Assembly: GCA_028687545.1 (NCBI GenBank)
Contig: JAQTZZ010000004.1
Span: 62,001-126,000, forward strand
From: Candidatus Wallbacteria bacterium
Lineage (GTDB): Bacteria; Muiribacteriota; JAQTZZ01
Direction: 5' to 3'
DNA length: 64,000 bases
The position numbers were made by a program, and so were the translations under genes. Below, piece after piece: positions 42,695-52,313 of this stretch. The notes below the pieces were generated by a model. It made no database searches. It had not been told where the DNA came from and was given only the letters and a program-made list of their open reading frames with translations. The stretch's first letter is position 1. The number at the start of each line of letters is the position of its first letter.

Positions 42695-45067
42695 ATGACA
42701 AAATTGTTGATTTGCGCGGCATTGATTCTGACATTCACTCTCGAGGCAGCCAGACCAGTGATAGTGATCAAAGACTGGAAGACAGCCAGGATACTGCCTT
42801 CAGAATATTTCGACATCACAAGCGTGAACAGGAAAGCCGGTTATCTCACCGCAATCACAGGCGACAGGGGTCTGGAATGGCTCAAAGGCAAGAGAATTCC
42901 TTACGAATATCTGTATCGCGATGTGGAAGAACTTTACGCCAAGTACCGCTTCCGGGCTACCCCGGGCAACCGTTACCACACTTATGAGAAAGTCGTGCAG
43001 GAACTCAATGATTACGCCAAAAATTACCCTCAGATCGCACGCCTGGAAGTGATCGGTCAGAGCGTGGAAAAGCGCGATATTCTGGCGATCAGGATCGGCG
43101 GCAGCCGCGGTCTGGAGGAGACCAAACCGGCCGTGCTTTTCATGGGTGCCCATCACGCCAGGGAATGGATCTCAGTGGAAGTGCCGATGGCGATCATTGA
43201 CAGACTCCTGACCTTGTATGGAAAAGATGCTGAAATCACGAAACTGGTCGATTCGCGCAAAGTCTGGGTCGTGCCGATGCAGAATCCGGACGGTGTGACT
43301 CACTGCCAGACCAAGGAAGACTGGCGCAAAAACAGGCGGGACAACAAGGACGGCAGTTTCGGTGTGGATACCAACCGTAATTATCCTGTGGAATGGGGTA
43401 ACGGTGCCTCCACCTCCCCCTGGAGCGACACCTACCAGGGACCTGAGATATTCTCTGAACCTGAAAATCAGACCATCCGCGATTTCGTAAAGCGCGAGAA
43501 GTTCGTGACTTCAATTTCCTTCCACAGCCACGGCGAGGAAATCCTTTATCCCTGGAGCTACACTTCCGACATTAAAGCTCCTGACTTTGAGCTGCTTTCC
43601 GACCTGGCCCAGGGCATGGCTGCCATCAACGGTTATTCCCCGATCCAGAGCGCTGACCTGTACCCTTGCGGCGGCGAGTCGGACGACTGGCTCTACCGCG
43701 ACAATAAATGCCTGTCCTTCACCATCGAACTGGCCTCTGATTTCATCCCAGCTGAATCCGAAGTGGACTCCATCTGCCTGAAAAACACGGATGCAGCCCT
43801 GTATCTTCTGAAGCGGGCTGGAAATCTCTGGCCTGTACTAAAGCATCAGCCCTGCGGTTCGACCACTGATAATGTCGGACCGTACATTGTGAAAGCCACG
43901 CTGGACCTGCAGCACAATCCGAATTTCAGTGTGCAGAGTTTCGTGCTGTCCTACAAAGCCGGCAACGAGATGTCTTTTTCCGAAACCAGTTTTACCGATA
44001 CCGGCAGCGGAGCCTATGAAGCGAGGATTCCAGGCCAGGAATTCGGGAAGACAGTCGAATATTTCATCACGCTCAACAGTTCAACGCGCCTGCCTGAGAG
44101 CGGCACATACAATTTCAAGATTGAGCGGACCAACCGCCTGGTGGTGGACGACGACGACGGCAAGAACTACGAAAAATATGTGGCTGAAACCCTCGCTGCC
44201 GAAGGGCTCAGCTATACGCTTTACGACTTGAAGATGCAGGGCTCACCCGGCGGGGAATTCTTACGTGGATTCACTGAAGTGATCTGGCTCTGCGGCGACG
44301 ATTCCGGCAAAACCCTGACCGAGGAGGACCAGCGGGCTCTCGGCGGCTATCTGGACCAGGGCGGCAGCCTGTTCCTCACGGGCCAGGACATCGGCTACAA
44401 CATCAAGAGCAGCGATTTTTACAAGAAGTACCTTCATGCTTCGTACATAGACGACAATGCCAAGCTCTCCCATGTGAGCGGAGATTTCGCGGGGGTCATG
44501 CAGCTGTCAATGGATATCAGCGGCGGGGACGGAGCGGGAAATCAGCGCTATCCGGACGTGGTGGACGCTGTAGATGGAGGGGTCGTTTTCCTTCACTACG
44601 ACGGGCAACCCACTGCCAAGTTCACGGCAGCAGATTACGGCGGCTCCAAATTCAGCGAGATCGCTCAGAATGATCGCCGTGGAAGAGCCGGGGAGAGCAA
44701 GGGCGCAGCAGTGCTGTTTGAAGGCAAATACAAAGTGATCTACCTGGGTTTCGGTTTTGAGGGGATCGGGAGTGTTGAACAGCGCAGATCGTTCCTGAAA
44801 GCCTCGCTGGAATGGCTGCTGCCTGCCACGCATCAGAAAATCCGCTCATTATTAAGCCTTTATGACAGCAAGCCGAATCCCAGAAAGGACCTGATCGAAT
44901 ACCGCCGCCTGACCGGCGCTGCCAGAGGCCTGGAAGACCTGATCATCACAGACCTGGAATCCGACCGGTCTCTGATCCCAGTTGCGCTGAAGACCCTCTC
45001 GAATTCCAGAAACCGGGTTGCCAAGGGGCTGGCCGGCCGGATCAGGGAACTGCAGAAAAACAAATAA
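42695..45067 (+). CDS. Secreted zinc carboxypeptidase (M14) with a C-terminal amidotransferase-like domain
   Basis: 790 residues from ATG 42695 (GGGAAGGGGG just upstream), with a signal peptide (MTKLLICAALILTFTLEAA). The M14 catalytic domain spans about 95-390: zinc ligands H154-x2-E157 in GAHHAREWIS and H277 in SISFHSHG, and the general base E345 in FTIELASDF. Behind a short beta region (about 400-480) comes a domain with WLCGDDSGKTL, LGGYLDQGGSLFLTGQDIGYN and AAVLFEGKYKVIYLGFGFEGI, a glutamine-amidotransferase-like fold without visible catalytic Cys. It digests peptides or a cell-surface protein outside the cytoplasm. A strong terminator follows. Confidence 0.88.
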   Translation: MTKLLICAALILTFTLEAARPVIVIKDWKTARILPSEYFDITSVNRKAGYLTAITGDRGLEWLKGKRIPYEYLYRDVEELYAKYRFRATPGNRYHTYEKVVQELNDYAKNYPQIARLEVIGQSVEKRDILAIRIGGSRGLEETKPAVLFMGAHHAREWISVEVPMAIIDRLLTLYGKDAEITKLVDSRKVWVVPMQNPDGVTHCQTKEDWRKNRRDNKDGSFGVDTNRNYPVEWGNGASTSPWSDTYQGPEIFSEPENQTIRDFVKREKFVTSISFHSHGEEILYPWSYTSDIKAPDFELLSDLAQGMAAINGYSPIQSADLYPCGGESDDWLYRDNKCLSFTIELASDFIPAESEVDSICLKNTDAALYLLKRAGNLWPVLKHQPCGSTTDNVGPYIVKATLDLQHNPNFSVQSFVLSYKAGNEMSFSETSFTDTGSGAYEARIPGQEFGKTVEYFITLNSSTRLPESGTYNFKIERTNRLVVDDDDGKNYEKYVAETLAAEGLSYTLYDLKMQGSPGGEFLRGFTEVIWLCGDDSGKTLTEEDQRALGGYLDQGGSLFLTGQDIGYNIKSSDFYKKYLHASYIDDNAKLSHVSGDFAGVMQLSMDISGGDGAGNQRYPDVVDAVDGGVVFLHYDGQPTAKFTAADYGGSKFSEIAQNDRRGRAGESKGAAVLFEGKYKVIYLGFGFEGIGSVEQRRSFLKASLEWLLPATHQKIRSLLSLYDSKPNPRKDLIEYRRLTGAARGLEDLIITDLESDRSLIPVALKTLSNSRNRVAKGLAGRIRELQKNK

Positions 45068-45084
45068 GGAAACTGCATCCATAA

Positions 45085-45115
45085 AAAAAGAGCGGCCCAT
45101 CCGGCCGCTCTTTTT
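45085..45115. terminator. Bidirectional terminator between the M14 peptidase and the pyrophosphatase
   Basis: AAAAAGAGCGGCC and GGCCGCTCTTTTT form a 13-base perfect stem with a 5-base loop and runs of A on the left and T on the right. It can end transcripts from both converging genes. Confidence 0.9.
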
Positions 45116-45131
45116 GTTGTAATCAGTAGGG

Positions 45132-47516
45132 CTAGGCTGCATCCTTGGCAGGGATCCTCATTCCATAGAACGATCTCCAGACAAAGAACAACGCTACCAG
45201 GAAGAAGAGAAATCCGACCTTGGGGGCTATTGGCACGAAGCTTGGCACAATGGCTATTTCCATGGCCAGCAGGCCGAAGAGAGTGGTGAACTTGATGATC
45301 GGGTTCAATGCCACTGAAGTGGTGTCCTTGAACGGGTCGCCCACTGTGTCGCCGATCACAGTCGCTTCGTGCAGCGGAGTGCCTTTTTCCTTCAGGTCTA
45401 CTTCCACGAGCTTCTTGGCATTGTCCCAGCAGCCGCCCGCATTGGCCATATAGATGGCAGAGAAGAGCCCGAACACCGCGATCGAGATCAGATAGCTGAT
45501 GAAGAAGGCGGCGGGCATCGGATTCGCATTGTCAGCGGCGGAAAAGAAGGCAAACGCCAGGGTGAAGCAGAAGATGGCCAGGAAGATGTTGAACATGCCG
45601 GCCTGTGCATACTGGGTGCAGATCTTCACCACTTCTTTGCTCTTTTCAATATCTGCCCCGGCCTGCTCCTCAAGCTTGATATTCTTCTTGATATACTCCA
45701 CTGCGCGGTAAGCGCCGGTGGTCACAGCCTGCATCGAAGCTCCGGAAAACCAGTAGATCACCATTCCACCGGCGATCGTGCCCAGGATGGAATAGGGATT
45801 GAGCAGGTTGAGGACTTTTTCCGGTTCAACGCCCAGGGTATTCTTCAACACAAGTATCAGAGAAAAGATCATTGTGGTTGCGCCGACGACAGCTGTACCG
45901 ATCAGCACAGGCTTGGCCGTGGCTTTGAAAGTATTGCCTGCTCCGTCGTTGGCTTCCAGGTAATGCTTGCTCTTTTCAAAATCCGGCTTGAACTTGAATT
46001 CTTTCTCAATTTCGGCTGCCACATTCGGAACGCTTTCGATCATGGAAAGTTCATAAATGGACTGGGCGTTGTCTGTGACAGGACCGTAAGAGTCGACCGC
46101 GATCGTGACCGGACCCATGCCCAGGAATCCGAAAGCCACCAGGCCGAAGGCGAAGATGGAGGGATAGAGCATGAAAGCGGCAAGCCCGTAACTGGAGGTC
46201 ACATATGCTGCGAACATCAGCACCATGATGATCAGGCCGATCCAGAAGGCGCTGAAATTTCCAGCCACTATGCCGGAGAGGATGGTGAGCGAGGCTCCGC
46301 CTTCGCGGCTTGCAGTCACCACTTCCTTGACGTGAGCGGATTTGGTGGAGGTGAAAATTTTGGTGAATTCCGGGATCAGGGCTGCGGCCAGAGTGCCGCA
46401 GGAGATAATCACAGAAAGCTTCAGCCACAGGTTGTCCGGCATTCCAGAGAGCTGCCAGTAGGAAACTCCGAAAGTCATGCAGATGGACAGCAGCGAGGTG
46501 ATCCAGACCAGCATGGTCAGCTGATGCTCGAAATCCAGATCATCATTTCCCTGATTGGCTGAAGTGGTATAAGCTTTAGTGATCCAGAAGGACACCAGAG
46601 AAGTTACGATCATCAAAATACGCATGACGAAGATCCAGGTCAGAAGCTCGGTCTGATCCTCCACCTTAGTCACAGCGAGTACAATGAAGCTGATCAGGGC
46701 CACGCCGGTCACACCGTATGTTTCAAAACCATCGGCTGTGGGGCCAACTGAATCGCCTGCATTGTCGCCTGTGCAGTCGGCGATCACGCCCGGGTTGCGG
46801 GGGTCGTCTTCCTTGATGTTGAAAACTATCTTCATCAAGTCAGAGCCGATGTCGGCAATCTTGGTGAAAATTCCGCCGCAGATCCTGAGTGCGCTCGCAC
46901 CCAGCGATTCACCGATCGCGAAGCCTACGAAACAGTTTCCAGCCCATTCCCTGGGCACGAAAAGCAGGATGATCAGCATCATCACCAGTTCCACAGAGAC
47001 AAGCAGCACGCCGATGCTCATGCCTGCGTCCAGCGGAATGTTGAAAAGCTTGATCGGATTCTTCTCGAGCGAGGCAAAGGCCATCCGGCCGTTGGCCACC
47101 GTATTCATGCGGATGCCGAACCAGGCCACTCCGTATGAGCCCAGAATGCCGATCACAGACCAGAGCAGGATCAGAAGCACTCCGGATGCCGCGTTTTCCT
47201 GGAGATATCCGAAATAGAAGATTATGCAGAGCGCGATGAATGTTTCCAGCACTATCAACAGTTTTCCCTGCTGGATCAGATAGGTTTTGCAGGTCTCGTA
47301 AATCAGGTTTGACGTATCTGCCATGGCTTTGTGAATCGGCAGGGCTTTGACTCGCTGGTACTGGAAAAAGCCGAAAAAACAGCCCAGTACACAGATTATG
47401 AGCCCTATGTACAAAAACTGGGTCTGTCCGTAAGAAAGATCCGGAATTTTAATGTTGGATTCGCTGGCCCAGAGCGGCAGGCTGGTAAGCATTACGAGCA
47501 GCGCTAGAAACCTCAT
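45132..47516 (-). CDS. hppA: Membrane-bound ion-pumping pyrophosphatase
   Basis: 794 residues with about 16 membrane helices. Hydrolyses pyrophosphate and pumps protons or sodium ions. Core motif IADIGSDLMKIVFNIKEDDPRNPGVIADCTGDNAGDSVGPTADGFETYG carries the acidic pyrophosphate/Mg sites. The cation switch region reads GNTFKATAKPV; the Lys at this place is what potassium-independent (proton type) enzymes have, while potassium-dependent ones have Ala. The start is ATG 47516 with TGGAGGT upstream, giving a signal-like first segment (MRFLALLVMLTSLPLWAS). A divergent member of the family. Confidence 0.93.
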   Translation of the reverse strand: MRFLALLVMLTSLPLWASESNIKIPDLSYGQTQFLYIGLIICVLGCFFGFFQYQRVKALPIHKAMADTSNLIYETCKTYLIQQGKLLIVLETFIALCIIFYFGYLQENAASGVLLILLWSVIGILGSYGVAWFGIRMNTVANGRMAFASLEKNPIKLFNIPLDAGMSIGVLLVSVELVMMLIILLFVPREWAGNCFVGFAIGESLGASALRICGGIFTKIADIGSDLMKIVFNIKEDDPRNPGVIADCTGDNAGDSVGPTADGFETYGVTGVALISFIVLAVTKVEDQTELLTWIFVMRILMIVTSLVSFWITKAYTTSANQGNDDLDFEHQLTMLVWITSLLSICMTFGVSYWQLSGMPDNLWLKLSVIISCGTLAAALIPEFTKIFTSTKSAHVKEVVTASREGGASLTILSGIVAGNFSAFWIGLIIMVLMFAAYVTSSYGLAAFMLYPSIFAFGLVAFGFLGMGPVTIAVDSYGPVTDNAQSIYELSMIESVPNVAAEIEKEFKFKPDFEKSKHYLEANDGAGNTFKATAKPVLIGTAVVGATTMIFSLILVLKNTLGVEPEKVLNLLNPYSILGTIAGGMVIYWFSGASMQAVTTGAYRAVEYIKKNIKLEEQAGADIEKSKEVVKICTQYAQAGMFNIFLAIFCFTLAFAFFSAADNANPMPAAFFISYLISIAVFGLFSAIYMANAGGCWDNAKKLVEVDLKEKGTPLHEATVIGDTVGDPFKDTTSVALNPIIKFTTLFGLLAMEIAIVPSFVPIAPKVGFLFFLVALFFVWRSFYGMRIPAKDAA

Positions 47517-47653
47517 TGTACCTCCAGTGATGATAGATTCTCTGATCATGTAAGAACATTATAACCAATCTGATTTTCTATTTCATCTTGTGCGATTGAC
47601 GCATACCTAAAAATCATAGATCTCTCTTTGTACTGGCGCTGCATGCTGCGCAC

Positions 47654-49423
47654 CTACGGACAAACCCCGCACTGGCTGCATTTTTCTCCGCAGGACGGGC
47701 TTTCCTGGAATTGATAAGCCAGATTGCGCTCTGACAGAAGAAATTCTCGTGTCACTCCTGTCTCAACCTTTTCCCAGGGCAGGATTTCATCAAGGTTTCT
47801 CTCTCTGAGATACCATGCAGGATCCACGCCGCATTTATCAAAAGCTTCGCGCCAGATATCGGACCGGAAGTGATCGCCCCAGGAGTCGAGCCTGGCGCCT
47901 GCGAGGGCTGCTGCGATGATCACCTGCGACAGCCTGCGGTCGCCGCGGGACAGGATAGCTTCCAGCCAGGATGACTCGAAATCGTGATAACTCAGCTTGA
48001 TGCATTTGTGATGCAGGCGGCTGGACAAAAGGGAGATTTTGGCTCTCAGCGAATCCAGGTTCGCGAAAGCTTCCCATTGGAAGGGAGTGTGAGGCTTGGG
48101 AACGAAATGAGAGACTGCCACGTTCAATTTGAATCTGTTTCCATGCTTTCTGACCCCCATTTCGAGGATCTTTCTGCAGAATTCCGCTGTAGCCAGCACG
48201 TCCTCGTCGGTTTCCGGGGAAAATCCCAGCATGAAATAGAGCTTGATCGTCTGCCAGCCCTCATTTATCAGGAGTTGTGCTGTGGAGAAAAGCTCCTCGT
48301 CGCTGACTTTTTTATTGATGAAACGCCTGAGCAGTGCTGATCCGGTTTCAGGGACAAGTGTGATTCCCGTTTTTTTCAGGCGGCTGATTTTTTTAAACAG
48401 CGGCAGGCTCTGGCTGTTGATCCGCAGGGAAGGAAGACTCAGAGTGATCTGCAGAGAGGAAAGAACAGGTACCAGTGCGTCAACGATCTCTGTGATCCTG
48501 CTGTGGCAGAAGCTGCTGAGCGAAGACAGGGACAGTTCTTCCCAGCCTGTGGCTTGCAGCATCTCTTTGGCTGCGCTGATCAGGGTAGCCGGATCTCTTT
48601 CCCTGCGCGGCCGGTAGATATACCCGGCCAGGCAGAAGCGGCAGCCGAAATCACAACCCCTCTGAATTTCCAGGATCGCCCTGTCATGCACGATGGAAAC
48701 ATAAGGAACCAGATCGCGGAGATTGAGCGGGGCTTTGTCCAGATCGGTGATCAGCACCCGTTTCGCACCGGTTTCAGATGAAACTTTGCAGATCAGCGGA
48801 CCCTGGAATTCGAAATTGTATCTGCCGGGAAGATAAACACCATCCAGATTGCCGGCTTTTTGAAGAAATGCGGCCTTTTCTCTGCAGTTTTTGTAAAGCT
48901 CGATCATTTCCGGCAGAAACTGTTCAGCTTCGCCGATGAAAAAAAGATCAAAAATATCAGCCAGGGGTTCAGGGTTTACAGTGGAAGGGCCGCCTCCGAT
49001 TATCAGCGGGAACTTATCCCCCCTGTCCTTACGCAGAGGTGGAATACCGGACAGATTGAGGATATGGATAATATTGGAATAAGTCAGTTCATGCTGGAGC
49101 GTGAATCCCAGAAAATCGAATTCAGCCAGAGGTTTCTGCGACCCCAGTGCAAAAAGAGGTTTTTTTTCAGCAGTCAGCAGGAGGCAGAGATCAAGGTCAG
49201 GCATGAAACAGCGGTCTGCGAAGACTTCCGGCAGAGAGCAGAGAATCGGGTATAGGATGCGGAGGCTTAAATTGGAAGCGCCTAATTCATAAAGATCGGG
49301 GAAAATCAGGCAGAAACGGATCGCATTCTCAAACGGTTTCCGGGAGATGTTCCATTCTCCTCCCGTATATCGACCGGGGTGGTTGACACGGCGCAGAAGG
49401 TCCTGCTGGTCATTCCCTGTCAT
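47654..49423 (-). CDS. TIGR03960-type B12-domain radical SAM protein
   Basis: 589 residues. N-terminal B12-like domain (about 1-220: FCLIFPDLYELGASNLSLRILY, FLGFTLQHELTYSNIIHIL, IIGGGPSTVNPEPLADIFD), then a radical SAM domain with C-x3-C-x2-C in EIQRGCDFGCRFCLAGYIYRPRRERD, and a C-terminal cysteine cluster CGEKCSQCGVCP. This matches the TIGR03960 family, whose substrate is not known. In many genomes it sits with ribosome- or RNase-related genes; here it follows lipoprotein genes with a 4-base overlap. Confidence 0.85.
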   Translation of the reverse strand: MTGNDQQDLLRRVNHPGRYTGGEWNISRKPFENAIRFCLIFPDLYELGASNLSLRILYPILCSLPEVFADRCFMPDLDLCLLLTAEKKPLFALGSQKPLAEFDFLGFTLQHELTYSNIIHILNLSGIPPLRKDRGDKFPLIIGGGPSTVNPEPLADIFDLFFIGEAEQFLPEMIELYKNCREKAAFLQKAGNLDGVYLPGRYNFEFQGPLICKVSSETGAKRVLITDLDKAPLNLRDLVPYVSIVHDRAILEIQRGCDFGCRFCLAGYIYRPRRERDPATLISAAKEMLQATGWEELSLSSLSSFCHSRITEIVDALVPVLSSLQITLSLPSLRINSQSLPLFKKISRLKKTGITLVPETGSALLRRFINKKVSDEELFSTAQLLINEGWQTIKLYFMLGFSPETDEDVLATAEFCRKILEMGVRKHGNRFKLNVAVSHFVPKPHTPFQWEAFANLDSLRAKISLLSSRLHHKCIKLSYHDFESSWLEAILSRGDRRLSQVIIAAALAGARLDSWGDHFRSDIWREAFDKCGVDPAWYLRERNLDEILPWEKVETGVTREFLLSERNLAYQFQESPSCGEKCSQCGVCP

Positions 49424-50298
49424 GGATTTGATTCTTTGACGGTCTTCAACTGCTCCAGTTTTTTCTGGACATACTGGTTGCTGCTGTCGAGTGCCAGTGC
49501 CGCCTTGTAGTAGTATTTTGCCTTTTCCGCTTTGTTGTCGTTGGCATAGAGGTCAGCCAGGTTGAGATAAGCATCCTTGAGTCTGGGGTCTTTTTCGATT
49601 GCTTTCAGGTAAAGTTCTTCGGCCTTGGCATTGATGTTCTGATACTGGTAGATTGAACCAAGCCGGAAGTATGCTTCAGCATAGTCGGGAGCATATTGCA
49701 GGGCAAGTTTGATCCTGTCTATGGCTTGTGAAATGGCATTTTTTTCGTAATAAATCCAGCCCAGTGAGAGGAGGGCTTGAGGATTATCAGGTTCTTCCTT
49801 AAGGGAAGCCTCGTAATATTTTTGAGCCAGTTCCTTCTGGCCTGTCCGGTTGTATTGAGAGGCCAGTGCAAACAGGGCGGCTGGGTAATGAGGGTCCAGC
49901 TCAACGGTTCTCTGCAGTTCGGAAAGACCCCGCTCAGCGTTTCCAAGATGAAGCATGCAGATTCCCAGGTTGTAATGGGCATCCGGATATTCATCGCTGA
50001 TTTTGATGGCCTTGAGAAAATAAGCGGCTGCCTCCTGCATTTTATCTTTCCTGGCCTCGATCAAGCCGAGTGCGTTGTAAGCTTTGAAATAATTCGGGTC
50101 GAGTTCCAGGGATCTCTTCAGGTAAGGCAGGGCTTCCTCATATTTTTCGTTGGAGGCGAGGGTGGCTCCGACATTGTAATTGGCCTCAGCACTGTTCCTG
50201 TATTCAGGGAGCAGGGCGAGTTTGTGGCGGGATTCACGCCGGCCGCAGCCGGAAACACACAGGCCTAAAATTATGATTACTGATAACAAGCGTTTCAT
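49420..50298 (-). CDS. TPR-repeat lipoprotein
   Basis: 292 residues. A lipoprotein signal ends in LCVSGC (Cys about 18). From about residue 38 there are seven TPR units, such as AEANYNVGATLASNEKYEEALPYLKRSLELDP and AYNALGLIEARKDKMQEAAAYFLKAIKI. Expected to be a periplasmic or outer-membrane scaffold, perhaps like PilF-type assembly factors. ATGA overlaps join it to the lipoprotein gene before it and the radical SAM gene after it. Confidence 0.85.
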   Translation of the reverse strand: MKRLLSVIIILGLCVSGCGRRESRHKLALLPEYRNSAEANYNVGATLASNEKYEEALPYLKRSLELDPNYFKAYNALGLIEARKDKMQEAAAYFLKAIKISDEYPDAHYNLGICMLHLGNAERGLSELQRTVELDPHYPAALFALASQYNRTGQKELAQKYYEASLKEEPDNPQALLSLGWIYYEKNAISQAIDRIKLALQYAPDYAEAYFRLGSIYQYQNINAKAEELYLKAIEKDPRLKDAYLNLADLYANDNKAEKAKYYYKAALALDSSNQYVQKKLEQLKTVKESNP

Positions 50299-52313
50299 TG
50301 GATGGCCTCCAGAATATTTTTCAGTTCAGTCCAGTCGGAGTCGAGGTCGGGCGGCATGGAGCTCAGCCGCTCAGTCTTTAAAATCCTGAGTGCCTGAGAA
50401 TAATCTCCCAACTGAACATAGCAGTTGGCAAGATAAAAAGCAAGCTGTGGATTGTCCCTGGCGATTTTCCGGCAGGCTTCGAATTGTGTGCAGGCTTCTT
50501 TGAATTTATGGGATTTATAAACCGACAAAGCTGTGGAAAGCGGCTTTTCAATCGTGGCTGAAATGAGGGAGAGATCATTGTCCTGGCTTAGAAAATAGAT
50601 CATGCCGGCTGAGATGGAAAAGGAGAGGATTTCCATTGTTTCAGAAATAAACAGGGGCTGGAATTTGCCGGAGACCGTGTCCAGGGCGAGGAGTGAGCCG
50701 GATTCCTTGATCCAGAGAAGGTTGTTCTGGTCGAATCCGGCGCTGGAGGGGGCGGTCAGGTTTCTGCCGAATGAAATTTTCCTCTGGAAGTCTCCCTGAT
50801 TGTTGAATTGGAGCAAAGCTTCCGGATCCAGCACGAAAAGCTGGGACAAATTGTCGATTGCTATACTGAAGGCATTTCTGAAGAAACGCTCTCGCGGCTC
50901 CACATTGTCTGACAGGTTCCCCAGCTGGAAACCGAGGCTGCCCTGATCGCTGTATTTCAGGACCATCTGTTTTTCTTTGTTGAAAAGATACAGTGACTCG
51001 TCCGGCCCGATCAGCAGCTGATCGAGCTTTGAGAAAGGAAGCCGTGTGCTCTGGCCTGAAGGAGTGAACTGTTGATTCAGATACTTGGGTGTGATTTTCT
51101 CGATATTGCCGTTGTAGCGATTCACGAAGTACAGGTTGCCTTCAAGGTCGAAAGTCAGGTTGGAATCCTTGGCAAAGGAGGCCGAGTTGTCGAGGATACT
51201 CTGGACTATGTTCAGGGTGGCTTCGCTGATCACCTTAAGCAGCTGGGTATGGAGGTCGGCCATCAGGTAATTGCCTTCCGCATCCTTGAACAGCAGCAGG
51301 TCGTAATACTGGCTGATCAACTCGTAGTTTTTGATTTTCCGCCCCTCGCGGGAGTAAAGTTTCAGGCTGTTCCTGCCCTGGATCAGGAAATGGTTGTCAT
51401 AAGTGGGAATGAAGTCGACGATTTCCTCACCGGGATTGATTGCCAGACTTTCGATCTGGCCGTTTTCCAGCAGATGAAAGATTTTGCCGCCGCTTTCGTA
51501 ATAGAGGGAGGGGACTTTGGCCCGCTTGAGTCTGCTGATCTTAGCGTTGCGGGTGAGGAATTTCTTGCTCAGTTTGAGTTTCTGGTCGTAGCAAAGCAGG
51601 TTCCCTTCGCTCAGGAGGTAGATACCGGTTCCAGGGTCCACCAGGTATTTCTGATAAGAGGTTTCAATCTTGTTTGCCAGCTTGCCGTCGTTCTGAAAGA
51701 GCAGAATCTTGCCTGGATAGAAAAGGAGAATCCCTCCGTTTTCGAAGGTTTCAATGCCTGACAAACCATAGGTGGAACTTTCGAAGGACGAGATTTTTTT
51801 CCCGTTGAAATTGTAGTAAGTGATTTCCGGGAAATCATAATTATACTGGAAAATTCCTTGTTCGGTCAGGGACAGGCAGTGTCCGTTGTGATACTTGTCT
51901 TCGTTGAGCTGGCCGAGGAAATTCTTGCTGTGTTCGAGATCGAAGGACAATTTGACTATCTTGTTCTTGTTGGCATCGTTGAAATAGATGGAATCCCTGC
52001 CGATGGCGAAGTTGTTGATGGAAAGTTCCTGGTCTGAATAGGTGGAGAGCTTGCCTGTTTCGAGATTGTAGGATTTGATGTTCGAATGCAATCTGGAAAA
52101 AAAATAGGCGATCGGAGCATCCACGTAAAACGGAGAATCTTCCACATCGCCGCTCTTGATCGGAAGGGTGTGGCGGTCTGAAACTTTGATCTCAATGAAC
52201 TCTTCCTGAAAGGGGTAGTTTTTATCCGCAAACTTGATCAGGTCGACAGCCTGCTTTTCCTTGCCGCAGCCAGTCAGAATCAGCAGCAGAAAAATTGCGG
52301 AAAAGATTCTCAT
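50295..52313 (-). CDS. Beta-propeller-like lipoprotein with TPR-like C-terminus
   Basis: 672 residues from ATG 52313 (MRIFSAIFLLLILTGCGKEK, lipobox LTGC). The body (about 40-580) is a series of short strand-rich repeats with many aromatic and Asn residues, of the kind found in NHL or YVTN propellers (for example LFNKEKQMVLKYSDQGSLGFQLGNLS). The last about 70 residues are TPR-like (CTQFEACRKIARDNPQLAFYLANCYVQLGDYSQALRILK). A longer frame to 52481 exists but is antisense-like and starts inside the NHL gene. Coupled by ATGA overlaps at both ends. Function unknown. Confidence 0.7.
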   Translation of the reverse strand: MRIFSAIFLLLILTGCGKEKQAVDLIKFADKNYPFQEEFIEIKVSDRHTLPIKSGDVEDSPFYVDAPIAYFFSRLHSNIKSYNLETGKLSTYSDQELSINNFAIGRDSIYFNDANKNKIVKLSFDLEHSKNFLGQLNEDKYHNGHCLSLTEQGIFQYNYDFPEITYYNFNGKKISSFESSTYGLSGIETFENGGILLFYPGKILLFQNDGKLANKIETSYQKYLVDPGTGIYLLSEGNLLCYDQKLKLSKKFLTRNAKISRLKRAKVPSLYYESGGKIFHLLENGQIESLAINPGEEIVDFIPTYDNHFLIQGRNSLKLYSREGRKIKNYELISQYYDLLLFKDAEGNYLMADLHTQLLKVISEATLNIVQSILDNSASFAKDSNLTFDLEGNLYFVNRYNGNIEKITPKYLNQQFTPSGQSTRLPFSKLDQLLIGPDESLYLFNKEKQMVLKYSDQGSLGFQLGNLSDNVEPRERFFRNAFSIAIDNLSQLFVLDPEALLQFNNQGDFQRKISFGRNLTAPSSAGFDQNNLLWIKESGSLLALDTVSGKFQPLFISETMEILSFSISAGMIYFLSQDNDLSLISATIEKPLSTALSVYKSHKFKEACTQFEACRKIARDNPQLAFYLANCYVQLGDYSQALRILKTERLSSMPPDLDSDWTELKNILEAIQ

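Noticed and set aside
45369-46562. Long + strand frame opposite the pyrophosphatase gene
   Set aside because: 397 codons but fully antisense to hppA, with His/Glu/Asp-rich composition typical of a complementary frame and no recognisable motif.
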